A DNA stretch of 64,000 nucleotides, from contig NZ_MQWA01000001.1 of the NCBI RefSeq assembly GCF_002954445.1, positions 3,989,043 to 4,053,042 of the forward strand. The letters are read 5' to 3'. Source of the DNA: Rubritalea profundi (lineage in GTDB: Bacteria > Verrucomicrobiota > Verrucomicrobiia > Verrucomicrobiales > Akkermansiaceae). The position numbers and the translations under genes are program-made. This document shows positions 27,043 through 36,433 of this stretch, piece after piece; position 1 is the stretch's first letter, and each line of letters begins with the position of its first letter. The notes beneath the pieces are model-generated. The model searched no databases. It saw nothing but the letters and a program-made list of their open reading frames with translations, and had not been told where the DNA came from.

Positions 27043-27140
27043 GCAGGAAAGTAAAACAAGTAGAGCAAGGCGCATTTCACACAGAGATAAATATCTCTGT
27101 GTGAAATGGAACGAAGCGATACGCAGGGTTACTTTTCTGC
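27043..27140. repeat. 98-bp imperfect palindrome between nirB and nirD
   Basis: The core 27074-27107 has perfect 16-bp arms (ATTTCACACAGAGATA and its complement) around AA. The ends 27043-27054 and 27129-27140 also pair at 11 of 12 positions (GCAGGAAAGTAA against GCAGAAAAGTAA), with loosely matching sequence between. There is no T tract, so it is not a standard terminator. It looks like a MITE/REP-type element in the operon; in RNA it would form a long hairpin. Confidence 0.7.
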
Positions 27141-27257
27141 CCGTAAGTTTCTATTTTAATCATCTAAGCTTCGCTTACAAATTTTTAACCTAAACATACA
27201 AAACAGCATCGTCGGTAGTTGCCGGAGGTGCCCATATATCAAACTAGAACAACTATC

Positions 27258-27593
27258 ATGATCACTGAATCCACATGGACAAATATCGGTCCAGTATCGA
27301 ACTACCCACTCAACCTTGGCAGCTGCGTGAAAGTCGGCGGCAAACAAATCGCCATCTTCAATCTCCCAACGGAGCAAAAGTGGTACGCAGTACAAAACTT
27401 CAACCCACAGAACCAGCGCATGGTGCTCTCACGTGGACTCACTGGTGATGCCGATGGTGTGCCAATCGTCATTTGCCCGCTCCATAAATACCGCTACTCA
27501 CTCGAAACTGGCGAGTGCTTCACGGAAAGCACGTACAGCCTGGAAACCTTCCCGATCAAAGTCGACGGCGACTCGCTAGTCATCGAAGCTTAG
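27258..27593 (+). CDS. nirD: Assimilatory nitrite reductase, small subunit
   Basis: A 111-residue Rieske-fold protein from ATG 27258; a TTG at 27219 gives 13 extra residues without family likeness. The text YAVQNFNPQNQRMVLSRGL and GVPIVICPLHKYRYSLETGEC fits NirD. The Rieske cluster ligands are mostly replaced (NP and SRG where CxH would be), as is normal for NirD, which lacks the Fe-S cluster. It supports NirB in nitrite reduction and ends in a bidirectional terminator. Confidence 0.9.
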   Translation: MITESTWTNIGPVSNYPLNLGSCVKVGGKQIAIFNLPTEQKWYAVQNFNPQNQRMVLSRGLTGDADGVPIVICPLHKYRYSLETGECFTESTYSLETFPIKVDGDSLVIEA

Positions 27594-27612
27594 AGAACTC
27601 TTCAACAGGAAT

Positions 27613-27650
27613 AAAAACGCCTAGCCAATTTATTGCCTAGGCGTTTTTAT
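27613..27650. terminator. Bidirectional terminator between nirD and the beta-propeller gene
   Basis: Stem AAAACGCCTAG / CTAGGCGTTTT with a 12-nt loop, T-rich on the right and A-rich on the left, between convergent genes, so it can end both transcripts. Confidence 0.82.
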
Positions 27651-27698
27651 TTATCCGCTGTATCGAATACAGCTAGATGAATATTTTTTATTGAGTTC

Positions 27699-29198
27699 CT
27701 ACTTGGTGTAAACTTCGTGCGCTGTGTAGAAAAACCGAGGTTCTATCAATTTCCCGAGCTCGTCAGACTTAACTCCCGTTAGAGTAATGTCGTAGATTTG
27801 TTTAGGTACCATTTCAGACGCAAAGTCGAATTCAATCACGGCCTCATCCACATTGATTGATTTTGTACCGAGGGATGTTTCGTCGACCTTAGGTGAACCG
27901 TATTTTTTGTGGTAATGCAGGCCGTATCTCACAGCTTTCACTGCAATATCCGTGGCGTCTGCGGCTTCATTCAGAGTCACCCTAAATCCCGACTTAGTCA
28001 TTTCTATCTTATCGATAGCGAGGTGCGGAGTGCTATTGTATTTCAACGCCACGATGCCTTGATCACCCGCCCACGACAAATGGGTTTTCCCCACATAAAT
28101 CGTGTCATCCGCAGCTAATGCCAGCTTTGCATTCCCCATTCCTAACTCAGGGTGCTCCATGAATTTCATCACCGCCCCTTGATCTTTGCCATTCACTTCA
28201 TCGGGAAGAAATCTAACCAAGCGTGCCTGATTCATCTCCCCCATAATAAGATCTCCACCATAGGGACCAAAACCATCCTCAGGCAGTGTGAGTATCTGCG
28301 TCGGTGAGTTGGCCAAATCCCCTTGTGGTAAAAAGCACAGTGATTTCGTGCGTAACTTGTCCAGTTCCTCTCCGGCAAGTTCTGACGGCGTCCCACGGTC
28401 CCATCCGTCCATCCAAATCAAACTATCGGCATGGCCGTAAAATTTCCCTTGCTCGATTTTGTAGAGCTTACTCGACCCTAGCCAGTCACCTTGGTTGTCA
28501 TTGATAAAGAGCTCACCGGCTTCGTTGACATGTACTCCATGTGGAGTTCGTAAACCAGAGGCTACAGGTGTGATCTCACCAGATTTAGGATTGATTTTTA
28601 TCACAAAACCTCGGTAAGGAACACGGGCAAACATTCTAGGTAGAGATTTTTCCCTCTTACCCGTCCAAGTCGGCTTCGTGCTTTCATGGGTAATACCACC
28701 GGCATCATTCCAAGCGCCACGGATTTCAGGTCTGGTGCCGCCATTATTAGAACCTGTCCCCAGGGCAACATAGAAATCACCATCCGGCGCCTTCGCAGCA
28801 CCAAATGCAAACTCGTGGTAGTTGCCAGTCATCCCCCATCCTGAACTGAGTGACTGATAAGTATCCGCAACGCCATTCGCATCAGTATCCGAGATCTTAG
28901 TGAGTTCAGCCCTCTGAACCACCACGATCGAGCCATCATTCTCCACGTGCATTCCCAGCGGTTCATGCAACCCCGACGCCCAGAGCTTCCACTTACCACC
29001 CTCTAACACCATAACCTCACCGCGGTGAAATGCCGCAATGATATTTCCATTTGGCAACAGCCCTAATGCCCCAATCTGGGGATCGATCCCACTGGGAAGC
29101 GGGAGTTTGGAATAGTCACAAATATCGGACCAAGTCTCCGCCGCCATCAAATTGGACACAGACAGCGTACCTAGCAAAATTCTTAATAATTTATTCAT
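27699..29198 (-). CDS. Secreted beta-propeller protein, sorbosone dehydrogenase-like
   Basis: A 499-residue protein from ATG 29198 with a GTG codon just before. Signal peptide MNKLLRILLGTLSVSNLMAA, then propeller blades with the pattern of glucose/sorbosone-dehydrogenase-like proteins (LGMHVENDGSIVVVQRAELTKI, GLRTPHGVHVNEAGELFINDN, FGPYGGDLIMGEM). The last 110 residues look like an Ig-like domain. Together with the cytochrome c gene 11 bp upstream it forms a pair of the type common in Verrucomicrobiota and Planctomycetota, often linked to periplasmic oxidation of sugars or polysaccharide breakdown. No substrate can be named. Confidence 0.72.
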   Translation of the reverse strand: MNKLLRILLGTLSVSNLMAAETWSDICDYSKLPLPSGIDPQIGALGLLPNGNIIAAFHRGEVMVLEGGKWKLWASGLHEPLGMHVENDGSIVVVQRAELTKISDTDANGVADTYQSLSSGWGMTGNYHEFAFGAAKAPDGDFYVALGTGSNNGGTRPEIRGAWNDAGGITHESTKPTWTGKREKSLPRMFARVPYRGFVIKINPKSGEITPVASGLRTPHGVHVNEAGELFINDNQGDWLGSSKLYKIEQGKFYGHADSLIWMDGWDRGTPSELAGEELDKLRTKSLCFLPQGDLANSPTQILTLPEDGFGPYGGDLIMGEMNQARLVRFLPDEVNGKDQGAVMKFMEHPELGMGNAKLALAADDTIYVGKTHLSWAGDQGIVALKYNSTPHLAIDKIEMTKSGFRVTLNEAADATDIAVKAVRYGLHYHKKYGSPKVDETSLGTKSINVDEAVIEFDFASEMVPKQIYDITLTGVKSDELGKLIEPRFFYTAHEVYTK

Positions 29199-29209
29199 CA
29201 CTTTCGTAA

Positions 29210-30139
29210 TTATTTTTGTTTAGCTGAAAAACGGATTTCAAACTCACTCGCATCCTTCGAATTAAGCACCAATGCACCATCAACAAGTTTCCCTTTAGAG
29301 TAGCTGAAGTCACACTTGCTCAGATCGCCAAGAGGATAAGTGAGCGCACCGACCACTCCAGAGGTCTTGATAGTTATTTCCATTTTCCCTGAAGCATTTG
29401 AAATGGTCTCTGAAACCTTCACTTGGCCGATTGAGTACTGAAACTCAGGTAAGCCATTGATTACTTTGTATCCTTCATATTTCGGCTTGGCTGAGCTATC
29501 TGCCAGCGTCATTGATGCTGCAAGACCCAGCGGAGCTTGGTAATAAATATCTCCTACGATCTTGGCGACTTGGCCACCATTACCTCGCCAATACGGGTAC
29601 CCATCTATGAATCCACCCTTCCAAACATAACGCAGCCGGCAGCTTAGCGTGTCCCAGCAAAGGGAATGCTCACCATCCAGAGTAATTGCCACTGAGGCGG
29701 GGCTGGAGAATGGCAGGAAAATTCTTTGTATCCGTGGCTCTTTCGAGTCTTTTTCACTAATTTTATAAGGATCAACCGGCTTTTTTTTCTTAACTTCTTT
29801 AACAAAAGTTTTCCCCTTGGTAGATTCCTTTATCCAGCCATGGACAGCTGCCAATTCCTCTTTTTTCAAGTGGGCCATTGACGGCATCTGGATAGCACCC
29901 GCGCGGACTTTGCCCGGCTTGACACACCAATCTATAAATTTTTTCTCATCCCCTTGATAGAGATGGTTTATTTCAACTAAACTCGGCCCCACCACTGGCT
30001 TTTTTTCATTAGCTAGCTGGTGGCACGCAGAACAATTTTTCTTAAAGATCTCACTCGCAGGCTCTATAGCGAAAGCTTGCGATGATGCCGCAATCGACAT
30101 GAGAATGGCGAGGACTCGGTGCTGTGTTCGGTGTTCCAT
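29210..30139 (-). CDS. Periplasmic c-type cytochrome with C-terminal beta domain
   Basis: A 309-residue protein with a signal peptide (LAILMSIAASSQAFA), then a haem site NCSACHQLA near 35-43 with a later SMAHL methionine candidate. This is a class I cytochrome c of about 90 residues. The remaining 180 residues (IFLPFSSPASVAITLDGEHS onward) are beta-rich and of unknown function, seen next to sorbosone-dehydrogenase-like genes in related phyla. It probably takes electrons from the partner encoded 11 bp downstream (inference). Confidence 0.75.
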   Translation of the reverse strand: MEHRTQHRVLAILMSIAASSQAFAIEPASEIFKKNCSACHQLANEKKPVVGPSLVEINHLYQGDEKKFIDWCVKPGKVRAGAIQMPSMAHLKKEELAAVHGWIKESTKGKTFVKEVKKKKPVDPYKISEKDSKEPRIQRIFLPFSSPASVAITLDGEHSLCWDTLSCRLRYVWKGGFIDGYPYWRGNGGQVAKIVGDIYYQAPLGLAASMTLADSSAKPKYEGYKVINGLPEFQYSIGQVKVSETISNASGKMEITIKTSGVVGALTYPLGDLSKCDFSYSKGKLVDGALVLNSKDASEFEIRFSAKQK

Positions 30140-30241
30140 ACATTTATCTAAAACAATCTAGCATTATCAATTGGCTCATGATAATTGAATTGCGTCTAAA
30201 CACCATACTCTATGCGACAGATCGTTCTTACATCTACCTGC

Positions 30242-32059
30242 CTAACTAAATTTTCGCTCAAGCTCCTTTAGCGAAAGCTGGATCAATGTTGGCCTGCCGT
30301 CTGGGGCACAGTAGGGTAAGTCACAAGAAAAGAGCGCTTCGAGAAATGGCTCAACACCGTTCCGTTTAGCCACCTCATTCCAAGCAGCACGTTTGGCTAG
30401 CTTTTCGGCAAACACCTCAAACGCCATCGACTTCCCCCGCTTTCCTCCCACCGTGTCGACCAACTCATCGATCAATGCCGTGATGAATGCCCGCGGGTCT
30501 TTATCAGCTAGCACGGCAGGCATACTCCGCACCTGGATTGTTCCTCCACCGAATGGTTCCAAGCTGATGCCAGCTTCGGTAAAATTCTCCAGATTGGTCA
30601 TGACCACATCAAAATCCCTTGGGTCGAGGTCGACGAGTTCCGGGACCAGCAGACCTTGGGACTCCACACCCGCAGAACCGTCATCGAGCAAGGACTCGTA
30701 GACTAAACGCTCTCTAGCAGCCTTTGGGTCCATGACGACTAATCCATCATCCCCCTGCAGTAAAATATATCGGTCGTGCAGCACGCCTAGAATCAAAAAT
30801 TGAGGAGTGTCTTTGACATTAGCCTCTACCTCTAACTCTTTTTGTTCCACCGTAGTCTTCACTGCAAAACTTGGTTTCACCTCAGGTTCAGTTGAGGCAT
30901 TTTTCTCAGATTGGCTAGATGTCGGAGCCGACACAGCCTCGCGACTATGAGCTGGTGGATGCACCTCGGGCTCAGATTTATTCTCAAATGGCTGCCTCAC
31001 TGGTGAACTAGATCCATCCTTACGTGAAATGATTTTTGGCTCACCACGGAGCGAACTCGCAGTCTCCGATTTAGCGCCCAAAGCGGCCTCCACAGCAGTG
31101 AGGACCAAGTGACGGACTTCAAAGGGCTTGTGAAAACGCACCTCTTTTTTCGCTGGGTGGACATTCACATCCACCAACTTTGGATCCATCTCTATCCACA
31201 ACCAGGCCGACGGATTCAACCCATCAGCCAAAGCTCCTTTGAAAGCATCTTTCAGTGCTCGGCTAATGGCTGGGTCTTCGATTGGGCGTCCATTAAGAAA
31301 GACAAATTGCTGGCGCCGTCCCTTGCGGGCAAATTCTGCGGGCAAGATATACCCATGCACCTCCATGCCAGACTCCTCACATGGCGGCACTTCAATCAAT
31401 GCTCTACCCGCATCCGAGCCAGAAACTCCTGATATACGCATACGCTTATCCGTCGTTGCCGGGAGATCAAAAATCGTCCTGCCATCTTTGCGCATGGTGA
31501 ATCGCACATTCGGCCAGGCCAAGGCATGCAGCTTCACCTGGTGCTCGACATGCGCGCTCTCAGTCGACTCAGCACGCATAAATTTCCGACGCGCTGGAAT
31601 ATTGAAAAATAACTGGCGAATCTCAAAAATTGTCCCCGGCTGCAGCCCCGCCACCTTAACATCCTGGACAATACCACCATCAACGATGATCTCAGTTCCC
31701 TCTACCGCGTCGTGTTCGCGTGTTGCTAGACGGAACTTTGAGACCGATGCAATACTCGGCACCGCCTCACCGCGAAATCCCATTGTCGTGATGGCCGAGA
31801 GTTGCTTCGCATTTTTCAGCTTACTAGTCGCGTGGCGCTCTAGACACATCAGCGCATCTTCCCTCCCCATACCTGAGCCATCATCAGTGATCTTGATCAG
31901 GCTCGCTCCGCCTTTTTGAATTTCGACTTCGATCGACTTCGCCCCCGCATCGATCGAGTTTTCCACCATCTCCTTCACCACACTCGCTGGACGTTCGACC
32001 ACTTCACCCGCCGCTACTTGGCTGGCTAAAACATCTGGTAGTATCGCAATCTTTGGCAT
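30242..32059 (-). CDS. mutL: DNA mismatch repair protein MutL
   Basis: A 605-residue protein from ATG 32059; the frame reaches 32080 but the conserved MPKIAILP start is here. GHKL ATPase motifs: EVVERPASVVKEMVENSIDA, DDGSGM, ATSKL and TMGFRGEA. A linker of about 90 residues and the C-terminal dimer domain follow. Where endonuclease-type MutL has DQHAxxExxxxE this protein has DPKAARERLVYE, and the later CPHGRP site reads APDGRP, so metal ligands are missing. It may work as a matchmaker only. The HerA-like ATPase gene lies upstream on the same strand. Confidence 0.95.
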   Translation of the reverse strand: MPKIAILPDVLASQVAAGEVVERPASVVKEMVENSIDAGAKSIEVEIQKGGASLIKITDDGSGMGREDALMCLERHATSKLKNAKQLSAITTMGFRGEAVPSIASVSKFRLATREHDAVEGTEIIVDGGIVQDVKVAGLQPGTIFEIRQLFFNIPARRKFMRAESTESAHVEHQVKLHALAWPNVRFTMRKDGRTIFDLPATTDKRMRISGVSGSDAGRALIEVPPCEESGMEVHGYILPAEFARKGRRQQFVFLNGRPIEDPAISRALKDAFKGALADGLNPSAWLWIEMDPKLVDVNVHPAKKEVRFHKPFEVRHLVLTAVEAALGAKSETASSLRGEPKIISRKDGSSSPVRQPFENKSEPEVHPPAHSREAVSAPTSSQSEKNASTEPEVKPSFAVKTTVEQKELEVEANVKDTPQFLILGVLHDRYILLQGDDGLVVMDPKAARERLVYESLLDDGSAGVESQGLLVPELVDLDPRDFDVVMTNLENFTEAGISLEPFGGGTIQVRSMPAVLADKDPRAFITALIDELVDTVGGKRGKSMAFEVFAEKLAKRAAWNEVAKRNGVEPFLEALFSCDLPYCAPDGRPTLIQLSLKELERKFS

Positions 32060-32113
32060 CAAAAGAAAAATGCCAGCCACACCCGAAGAAACAACCCCGA
32101 ATTTAGAAAATAG

Positions 32114-32139
32114 AAGCTGGGAGCGCCAAGCCCCAGCTT
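32114..32139 (-). terminator. Possible weak terminator between the HerA-like gene and mutL
   Basis: Stem AAGCTGGG / CCCAGCTT with a 10-nt loop; on the minus strand it is followed by CTATTTTC rather than a clean T tract. It may only attenuate. Confidence 0.4.
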
Positions 32140-32167
32140 TGCAGTACCTAAAAAAACCGAGTCCCCA

Positions 32168-34555
32168 CTACTCCCCCAGCCAAAGCAACCCGACAGCTTC
32201 GATGCTGATATCCTTTTTGTAAGGCTTGATACTCAGGGTCTCTAACTCCAAAGCGCTCGGATCAAACTTTTCTTCCAAGGCATCTATATCATCAGCGAGT
32301 TCCGTTTGCATTTCATGCATAATCGCCTGAATGTCATCAGCTTTTGCTTCAGCTACTTCAATGTCTCGATGCTGTTGTGCTGCCCTACCCGCCGATCGGG
32401 CAAACGATGACCCTCGGCGGATATTTGTAGATGACAGTTTCTTCGACCCTAGCAACACACCAAAAATGGTGTTCAGTATGCTCGCCCCCGCGTCGATCTT
32501 AGCTGACTGCGCCTGTGACTTCTCACGATCCACGGCTGCGAGCGCTCGCGTCAGTTGACTCTCCTTGGTGCGTAACTTGCTTTGCATTTTGTCACGCAAC
32601 TTTTCTATTGCGGAGTCCCGCACTTCACGGGCTTGGTGCGCGATCCTAGCTCTAAACTCTCCCTCACCTTCTCCCATTTTTGAATATTCTTTCACCAATG
32701 GCGCGTGAAAAACATGGACTCGCTCATTGCGGTAGATCTGGTCCTGCCAATCTTTCTCGACACTCTTGTAGTTCGCCTGATTCATTGCGTAACCAGCTAA
32801 GGGTTCAAAAGCGCTCCCAGATTCTGGCTCTGTGGCTAGATGACTGAGCGCAGTGTCACAGTTCACCATTTCATTCCAATCAATCGCTGATTCCTTGATT
32901 GGGTTGACTAAGCGCAGCATTCGAGAGCCATCGACTCCTGACTTCGTGTTGTGGAAATAGATTCTGGCTTGGCGTATAAGGTGTGGTGAATATTGGCCGT
33001 CACCGTCGAACCACTCGCTGACACCATTACCGAGCGATGGTCTGGTAGCATTTTTAACTACTCGATTACCAGAACTAGGCAAGCCCATCGGGTTACTCGG
33101 CGCGGTAGTTGACTCGTTAGTCCAAGCGGCGCGCTTGGGATCCATTAGCGACTTTATTTGTGAGCGAGTCAAAGGGCCACGCATGTAATTCATCACCCAC
33201 CTCACATGGAATACTGTGGGCGCACTGTCGTGTACGTTGTTCATCAGAAATACCCGGCTATCTAGTCCAGCTAACAATTGCTCCATCTGCTGGCGGTCAA
33301 ATCCTCCGTCTTGCGACGCCGCAGCTCCCTCAAGACCATCCAACACACGCATCTTGTCGCGCTCGGTCTGTAGCCGGCCCAGCCACCACGTCCCGATATT
33401 TGATAATGCTTTGTAATCAAGATCGACTGGATTCTGCGTCGCCAGCAATGCACCTAAGCCAAATGCTCGACCCTGCTTGAGAATCGTCATCATCGGCTTT
33501 TTGCTCGGAGGATTGGCGCTTGGTGGTAGGTAGCCGTAGATCTCATCCATATAAAGCATGGCTCGGAGGCTCGTCGTTCCACTCTGAGTCCGCATCCAGG
33601 CTAACATTTTATTTAGCAATATACTGACAAAAAACATCCGCTCGCTATCGCTGAGATGGGCGATTGAAAAGATAGAAATCCTCGCCTTTCCATTGTCTTG
33701 GTAGAGAAATTTTTGAATATCTAGATCTGGCCCTTGCATCCATGTGCTAAACCCTGGTGAAGCTATCAGATTGTTAAAGCGGATCGCTAGGTCCTGGCGC
33801 TTTTTAGCTGGGTAATACGATTCGAGATCGATCACGCCCACCTTGCCGAAAGGTGGCTTCTGGATGGTGCGAATGAGGCCCTCCATCGTCAGACTTTCGC
33901 CAGCTTGCCAGTGATGATTGAAAATTGATCCTAACAAGACAGCTTCTGGACTCTGAATGCTGTCCTCATTAATTCCCACCAAAGAAAGCAAGGAACTGAC
34001 CGAGCTCTCGATGTAGTCTCCTAATAACTCACTGTCATCCAGCACCTCAAATGGCGGGGCAGCCAATGAACCCAAGATAGACACTGGAACACCAGCCTTG
34101 CTGCCTGGTGTGAAGATGTTGACGTCGACATTCTCTTTGAAGAATCTGACACGATCCGAATTTTGCCCCCAGTCAGAAGTTCCTTTCTGCCACATTTTAG
34201 CAGTCTTCTCAGCATAGTCATCCGGACTTAGTCCCTTATTCTGAGCGTCTGATTCATTTATCCACGGTCGAAAATCTGACCCTTTAAAATCGGGAAATGT
34301 CAGCATTAGGTTGGCTATATCCCCTTTCGGATCGATCACGATAGCTGGGATGTTGTCCATAGCCGCCTCTTCTAGCAGGCTCAAACATAGACCAGTCTTC
34401 CCCGATCCCGTCATTCCTAACACCACACCATGCGTCACTAAATCTTTAGAATCGTACAGCACGAGATCGTCTCGAAGCGCCTTCTTTGGCTGGTCGTACT
34501 CACGCCCTAAATAGAAGGAACCTAATTTCTGGAAAGCACTTTGCTCAATATTCAT
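32168..34555 (-). CDS. HerA-like (DUF87-type) ATP-binding protein
   Basis: A 795-residue protein of a widespread uncharacterised family. Walker A GMTGSGKTG near 48-56 and AIVIDPKGDIANL near 73 are followed by the FtsK/HerA-type Walker B YMDEIYGYLPP near 335 and ATQNPVDLDYKAL. A C-terminal coiled coil of about 180 residues (EVRDSAIEKLRDKMQSKLR) follows. By fold it should be a hexameric DNA-translocase-type ATPase; no function is established for this subfamily. It lies divergent from alr and upstream of mutL, with which it may be co-transcribed across a 108-bp gap. Confidence 0.8.
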   Translation of the reverse strand: MNIEQSAFQKLGSFYLGREYDQPKKALRDDLVLYDSKDLVTHGVVLGMTGSGKTGLCLSLLEEAAMDNIPAIVIDPKGDIANLMLTFPDFKGSDFRPWINESDAQNKGLSPDDYAEKTAKMWQKGTSDWGQNSDRVRFFKENVDVNIFTPGSKAGVPVSILGSLAAPPFEVLDDSELLGDYIESSVSSLLSLVGINEDSIQSPEAVLLGSIFNHHWQAGESLTMEGLIRTIQKPPFGKVGVIDLESYYPAKKRQDLAIRFNNLIASPGFSTWMQGPDLDIQKFLYQDNGKARISIFSIAHLSDSERMFFVSILLNKMLAWMRTQSGTTSLRAMLYMDEIYGYLPPSANPPSKKPMMTILKQGRAFGLGALLATQNPVDLDYKALSNIGTWWLGRLQTERDKMRVLDGLEGAAASQDGGFDRQQMEQLLAGLDSRVFLMNNVHDSAPTVFHVRWVMNYMRGPLTRSQIKSLMDPKRAAWTNESTTAPSNPMGLPSSGNRVVKNATRPSLGNGVSEWFDGDGQYSPHLIRQARIYFHNTKSGVDGSRMLRLVNPIKESAIDWNEMVNCDTALSHLATEPESGSAFEPLAGYAMNQANYKSVEKDWQDQIYRNERVHVFHAPLVKEYSKMGEGEGEFRARIAHQAREVRDSAIEKLRDKMQSKLRTKESQLTRALAAVDREKSQAQSAKIDAGASILNTIFGVLLGSKKLSSTNIRRGSSFARSAGRAAQQHRDIEVAEAKADDIQAIMHEMQTELADDIDALEEKFDPSALELETLSIKPYKKDISIEAVGLLWLGE

Positions 34556-34613
34556 ACTCTAGCAATACGACACTCGTGCTACTTCACGCAAGAAAACTCA
34601 GCATAATCAGACA

Positions 34614-35747
34614 TTGCTGCTTTTCAGAAGCCTAACTAGCCATTTCAATAGTACCGCTTTGACACACCCAACGATATCACCACCTCGCGCATGGGCTGAG
34701 ATTAGTTTCTCAGCTCTCAAGCATAATTTAGACTTCATCCGCAGCCATTCTAACCAAGCGGTAATGGCGGTGCTGAAAGCGGGTGCCTATGGTCATGGAA
34801 TCGAGCAAATCGCTCTCGCTCTAGAATCAGAAAACCTCGCCTACTTCGGCGTAGCGAGCGTCATCGAGGCCCGTAAAATCACCCAAGCTGGCATACAAAC
34901 CCCCATCTATTTACTCGGACCCACCTTCCATGAGGAGCGTGCTGAAGTTATTGAAAATGGCTGGACTCCGAGTATTTCTTCTCTTGAAGAAGCTGAAGAC
35001 TTTAACCGACTCGCTTCAGCCAGCAAGATAAATGTAGTGCACATTACGCTCGATACTGGCATGGGCCGTGGTGGATTTTTACCAGCAGCGCTCGATACAG
35101 CAATCGATAAGATCACTCAGCTACCAAATATCAAGATTGAAGGAATTGGCTCACATCTCCCGAGTGCGGATGAAGACCGAGCATTCACCCTCAGACAGTT
35201 TGCAACATTCGAGGCGGCAGTGAAGGATAAGCCATTCAAATACATCCACCTCTCAAACTCAGCGGGGCTGCTAGACTACTCATCAGATTCGACAAACCTC
35301 GTTCGGCCAGGCCTCATGCTCTACGGCATATCCCCGATTGCTAGCTACCAGCAAATGTTACAGCCTGTGATGACTCTGAAATCACGCGTTTCCCTCATCC
35401 GCACCCTGCCGGCAGGTCACGGCATATCTTATGGCCGTGATGCTATTTTAAAGAAGGACACACGAGTGGCGACTATCGGTGCCGGCTATGGAGACGGATA
35501 CCCCCGAGCAATTTCAAATAATGGTGCCGAAGTTTTCATCCGTAATCAACGTTGCCCAGTGTTAGGGCGAGTCACCATGGATCAAATCATGGTGGATGTT
35601 AGCGATCTACCACTCTGTGAATCTGGTGACGAAGTAGAACTCTTTGGCTCCAACATTCTCGTCTCAGAAATTGCTGAGAAGGCGCACACCATCGCCTGGG
35701 AAGTACTCACAGGCATCACACCGCGTGTCACCCGCACCTATCAATAG
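34614..35747 (+). CDS. alr: Alanine racemase
   Basis: A 377-residue PLP enzyme making D-alanine for peptidoglycan. PLP lysine in AVMAVLKAGAYGHG near 53, catalytic tyrosine region GAGYGDGYPR near 281, and GRVTMDQIMVDV near 320. No ATG is available before the conserved RAWAEISFSALKHNL; a TTG at 34614 opens the frame and another TTG at 34659 gives a tighter N-terminus. Its stop overlaps the end of the convergent gene by 7 bp. Confidence 0.93.
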   Translation: MLLFRSLTSHFNSTALTHPTISPPRAWAEISFSALKHNLDFIRSHSNQAVMAVLKAGAYGHGIEQIALALESENLAYFGVASVIEARKITQAGIQTPIYLLGPTFHEERAEVIENGWTPSISSLEEAEDFNRLASASKINVVHITLDTGMGRGGFLPAALDTAIDKITQLPNIKIEGIGSHLPSADEDRAFTLRQFATFEAAVKDKPFKYIHLSNSAGLLDYSSDSTNLVRPGLMLYGISPIASYQQMLQPVMTLKSRVSLIRTLPAGHGISYGRDAILKKDTRVATIGAGYGDGYPRAISNNGAEVFIRNQRCPVLGRVTMDQIMVDVSDLPLCESGDEVELFGSNILVSEIAEKAHTIAWEVLTGITPRVTRTYQ

Positions 35748-36430
35748 TCGATTTTTGGCGCGCTGAGTTCAGCGAAGATGTCTCTTCCAGCCACTTCACC
35801 GAGAGCATGGAGCTCTTTCTCCAGCACTCGCCATGCGGGCTCGCCACCTTTCTCAGCACGTCCGCAATGGGTGCAAGAAGCGAATCCCGGGTAGCCGTCA
35901 GTCTTTTGAGGGTCTTTATCTAACTGCACAATCGTAATGATTGGTCGAGGGCGTTCCCTTGACTTAGGTAAGATAACAATGGGGTGAATCCAACACGTCA
36001 GCGGCTTAAGGTACCAATCGCCAAGGTCATCCTCCATGCACATTCTCTGGATGCCGCAGCGCCCTAAACTATCAAGAAAGACACAGCGGGTTTTCTCGAA
36101 ATGCTGTGGAAAATCTTTAGCAAGCTCACCAACTTCGGCGGGCCGTGTGGCGGTCTTTTGCGCTTTGCCATTTCTCACCTTCACCACGGTATCCGTTGGT
36201 AGCTTTAAGCCATAGTCGACAAACCTCTCACGCTCATTCTCAACTAACCAGTTCACTCCCCTAGCCTCCTCATCTGAGAGGTAAACCCCATCATAGCAAC
36301 ATGTGGCTGAGCAACGCTCCAAAGTACATGGCTTCAGAAGAGTTTCAAATGCCTCATGGTCGATGAGAGCCTCATCTAACTGCATGCGGAGATCTGCGGC
36401 GGTCTCTTTATAATGGGTAAGTTCAGACAC
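35741..36430 (-). CDS. Cysteine-rich protein, YkgJ/DUF3109-like
   Basis: A 229-residue cytoplasmic protein starting at GTG 36430. Cysteines cluster as KPCTLERCSATCCYDGVYLS near 33-52, TRCVFLDSLGRCGIQ near 115 and FASCTHCGRAE near 188. This is the metal-chelating cysteine pattern of the YkgJ/DUF3109 group. No function is known; Zn or Fe-S binding is inferred. It lies 3 bp after a rhodanese-domain gene and is probably co-transcribed with it. Confidence 0.65.
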   Translation of the reverse strand: MSELTHYKETAADLRMQLDEALIDHEAFETLLKPCTLERCSATCCYDGVYLSDEEARGVNWLVENERERFVDYGLKLPTDTVVKVRNGKAQKTATRPAEVGELAKDFPQHFEKTRCVFLDSLGRCGIQRMCMEDDLGDWYLKPLTCWIHPIVILPKSRERPRPIITIVQLDKDPQKTDGYPGFASCTHCGRAEKGGEPAWRVLEKELHALGEVAGRDIFAELSAPKIDY

Positions 36431-36433
36431 GGT

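Noticed and set aside
31239-31919. 226-codon plus-strand frame inside mutL
   Set aside because: Antisense shadow of a well-conserved gene, no motif of its own.
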